Below, in pieces: positions 6,252-7,907 of a stretch of 7,907 nt of DNA. The notes under the pieces were generated by a model. That model searched no databases, was not told where the DNA came from, and worked only from the letters and a program-made list of their open reading frames with translations. Where the stretch lies: the NCBI GenBank assembly GCA_012032065.1, contig JAAURV010000133.1:1-7907 (forward strand), in the 5' to 3' direction. This DNA comes from Hyphomicrobiales bacterium (lineage in GTDB: Bacteria; Pseudomonadota; Alphaproteobacteria; Rhizobiales; Aestuariivirgaceae). A program made the translations under genes and the position numbers. Position 1 is the stretch's first letter. Every line of letters starts with the position of its first letter.

Positions 6252-7007
6252 ATGCTCTCAATCGCCAATCTCCACGTCAAACTCGAAAACGAGGATCGCA
6301 CCATCCTCAATGGCCTCACACTCCATGTGAAGCCCGGCGAAGTGCATGCCATCATGGGTCCGAACGGCTCCGGCAAGTCGACGCTCTCTTATGTGCTCTC
6401 GGGCCGCGAGGGCTACGAAGTGACTGAGGGCAGCGTCAGCTATCGGGGCGAAGACCTTCTGGCACTTGAACCTGACCAGCGCGCGGCCAGGGGGCTGTTC
6501 CTCGCGTTCCAGTATCCGATCGAGATACCTGGCGTTGCCACCATGCAGTTCCTCAAAGTGGCGCTCAACGCGCAGAGGAAAGCGCGGGGCGAGAAAGAAC
6601 TTTCCGTTCCTGATTTCATGCGTCTCGTCAAGGACAAGGCGGCGAAACTTGGCATCAGCCAGGACATGCTGAAGCGGCCGGTCAATGTCGGCTTTTCCGG
6701 CGGCGAGAAGAAGCGCGCTGAAATTCTGCAGATGGCGGTTCTCGAACCCAGGCTCTGTATTTTGGACGAAACCGATTCAGGCCTCGACATCGATGCGCTG
6801 AAAATCGTGGCCGACGGCGTCAACGCGCTGCGTTCGCCGGACCGCGCCATGGTCGTGATCACCCACTATCAGCGCCTGCTCGACTATATCGTTCCCGATG
6901 TCGTGCATGTCCTCTCCAAAGGCCGCATTGTGAAATCGGGCGGCAAGGAATTGGCACTTGAACTCGAAGCCAGAGGTTATGCCGAGTTCGCCAAGGAGGC
7001 CGCGTGA
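6252..7007 (+). CDS. sufC: Fe-S cluster assembly ATPase SufC
   Basis: ABC-type ATPase of the SufBC2D scaffold; it is soluble and drives conformational change of SufB-SufD rather than transport. The 251-residue product is of normal length and intact. Motifs: Walker A GPNGSGKST (36-44), Q-loop Q87 in AFQYP, ABC signature FSGGEKKR (148-155), Walker B LCILDE (168-173), D-loop SGLD (176-179), and switch histidine H205 in ITHYQRLL. The FSGGEKKR signature and ETDSGLDIDALKIV stretch are characteristic of SufC among ABC proteins. The start ATG is fixed by the family N-terminus (MLSIANLHV) and a good ribosome binding site. Its TGA overlaps the GTG of sufD in GTGA (7004-7007), so the two are probably translationally coupled. 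It lies 342 bases after sufB, behind the palindromic repeats. Confidence 0.97.
   Translation: MLSIANLHVKLENEDRTILNGLTLHVKPGEVHAIMGPNGSGKSTLSYVLSGREGYEVTEGSVSYRGEDLLALEPDQRAARGLFLAFQYPIEIPGVATMQFLKVALNAQRKARGEKELSVPDFMRLVKDKAAKLGISQDMLKRPVNVGFSGGEKKRAEILQMAVLEPRLCILDETDSGLDIDALKIVADGVNALRSPDRAMVVITHYQRLLDYIVPDVVHVLSKGRIVKSGGKELALELEARGYAEFAKEAA
6993..6999 (+). promoter_or_regulatory. Strong ribosome binding site of sufD
   Basis: AAGGAGG, an essentially ideal Shine-Dalgarno sequence, lies within the last codons of sufC and ends 4 bases before the GTG at 7004. It supports translation starting at that GTG, even though the frame it opens hits a stop 14 codons later. Confidence 0.6.
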
Positions 7008-7907
7008 ACGCGATTGCCAAACCACCGCCGAGACGGCGCTCGGCCTGACGCTTCCGCACCGGCGGATGGAGGACTGGCGCTGGACCGATCTGCGCCAGCT
7101 GATCGACCGGCCATATCCACCGCGGATTGCCATCGAAGCGGCGAAGAAGGATATCGATTCACTGATGAAGGCTTCGCCCTTCGCCAAGGTGGCGAAGGCG
7201 CGGCTCGTGTTCGTCAACGGCACGTTCGACAAGGCGCGCTCGAAGGTGACGGGTCTCGACGTCAGTGACACGATGCCATCGGTGGATGGTGACGAGCCGG
7301 TGCTCGCGATGAATGTAGCGTTCGCATCGGGCGGCGTGATCCTCAAGATCGCGGGCACCGCCGATTCGCCCATCGAGCTGCTCCACATCGCAACCGATGC
7401 AACGCCGCGCACGATTGCCATCCGCAACCGCATTGAAGTGGCCCCCGGCGCGTCCGCCACCATTCTCGAAACCCATTTGGGCGTGGGCGACTATCTTTCG
7501 AACAGCGTCATGAGCATCGACATCGGCGAGGGCGCGCGGCTCGACCGCGTGAAGGTCGATGTGGAGTCAGCGCAGGCCGTTCATCTGGCCCACGCACAAG
7601 TGACCCTGGAAGCAAAGGCCATCCTTCGCGACTTCACATTCACCACCGGCGCGCGGCTCAATCGCCAGAATGGGACCTACACCTTTGCTGGCGAAAACGC
7701 CGATGCCCGCATCTCCGGCTCCTATCTGTTGAAAGGCCGCCAGCATGCCGACACCAAGCTGGTGATCGATCATGCCGTGCCCCACTGCACCAGCCGCGAG
7801 GTGTTCAAATGCGTGCTCGACGAACACGCGCGCGGCATCTTCCAGGGCAAGGTGATCGTCAGGCCGGGCGCACAGAAAACCGATGGCAAGCAGTCCTCCC
7901 ACGCGCT
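7004..7907 (+). CDS. sufD: Fe-S cluster assembly protein SufD, 3'-partial, frameshift near the start
   Basis: Paralogue of SufB and partner in the SufBC2D scaffold, implicated in iron acquisition and cluster formation. From the GTG at 7004 the frame reads MNAIAK and then stops at 7046-7048. The conserved protein continues in the next frame from about 7027 (AETALGLTLPHRRMEDWRWTDLR) with no stop to the window edge, so one base appears to be missing at about 7022-7027. There is no start codon in the second frame before ATG 7066, which would cut into the conserved LPxRRxEDWRxTDLR motif. Further family marks: ADARISGSYLLKGRQHAD, DHAVPHCTSREVFKCVLD and GIFQGKVIVRPGAQKTDGKQSS. The C-terminal part lies outside the window. 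The N-terminal segment before LPHRRMEDW is about 20 residues, against roughly 50 in relatives I remember, so a deletion may accompany the frameshift. It overlaps the sufC stop by 4 bases. Confidence 0.9.

Noticed and set aside
6777..7463. 228-codon open frame on the minus strand
   Set aside because: Antisense to sufC and sufD, with low-complexity Ser/Arg-rich sequence; the plus frame is clearly conserved.

Overview
The window is chromosomal DNA from an alphaproteobacterium, probably of the Hyphomicrobiales (Rhizobiales) type. This rests on protein similarity recalled by eye, on gene order (tyrS and anmK divergent, then an IscR-type regulator leading a suf operon that starts with a group I cysteine desulfurase), on GC-rich coding sequence, and on the palindromic repeats between sufB and sufC. 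No database search was possible.

Layout, left to right: tyrS (minus strand, 3' end beyond the left edge, one frameshift); anmK (plus); a small alpha/beta hydrolase (minus, one frameshift) whose stop codon overlaps that of anmK; a 208-base promoter-bearing gap; then a plus-strand operon of iscR (one frameshift), a GTG-started cysteine desulfurase, sufB, a 342-base gap filled with inverted repeats, sufC, and sufD (frameshift near its start, 3' end beyond the right edge).

The right two thirds is an iron-sulfur cluster assembly operon. The desulfurase draws sulfur from cysteine, SufB-SufC-SufD is the ATP-driven scaffold, and the IscR-like repressor carries a plausible [2Fe-2S] ligand set (three Cys and one His), so it probably senses cluster status. 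A candidate promoter in front of iscR is followed by a 17-base site matching 11 of 14 specified positions of the Irr (iron control element) consensus. This suggests the operon also answers to iron/heme status. The left third is housekeeping: tyrosyl-tRNA charging and recycling of cell-wall anhydro-N-acetylmuramic acid.

Two things stand out. First, four of the eight genes need a single-base correction to give a full-length conserved protein, although several should be essential. Sequencing or assembly error is the simplest explanation. In tyrS the break coincides with a sharp rise in GC at third codon positions, which hints at a chimeric join or recombination. Second, the sufB-sufC gap holds a nested palindromic structure: two 43-base units in opposite orientation, each with two hairpins whose stems differ by compensatory changes, inside an 11-bp perfect inverted repeat. 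I found no clearly novel multi-gene system; the best candidate for new biology is this repeat cassette inside an essential operon.
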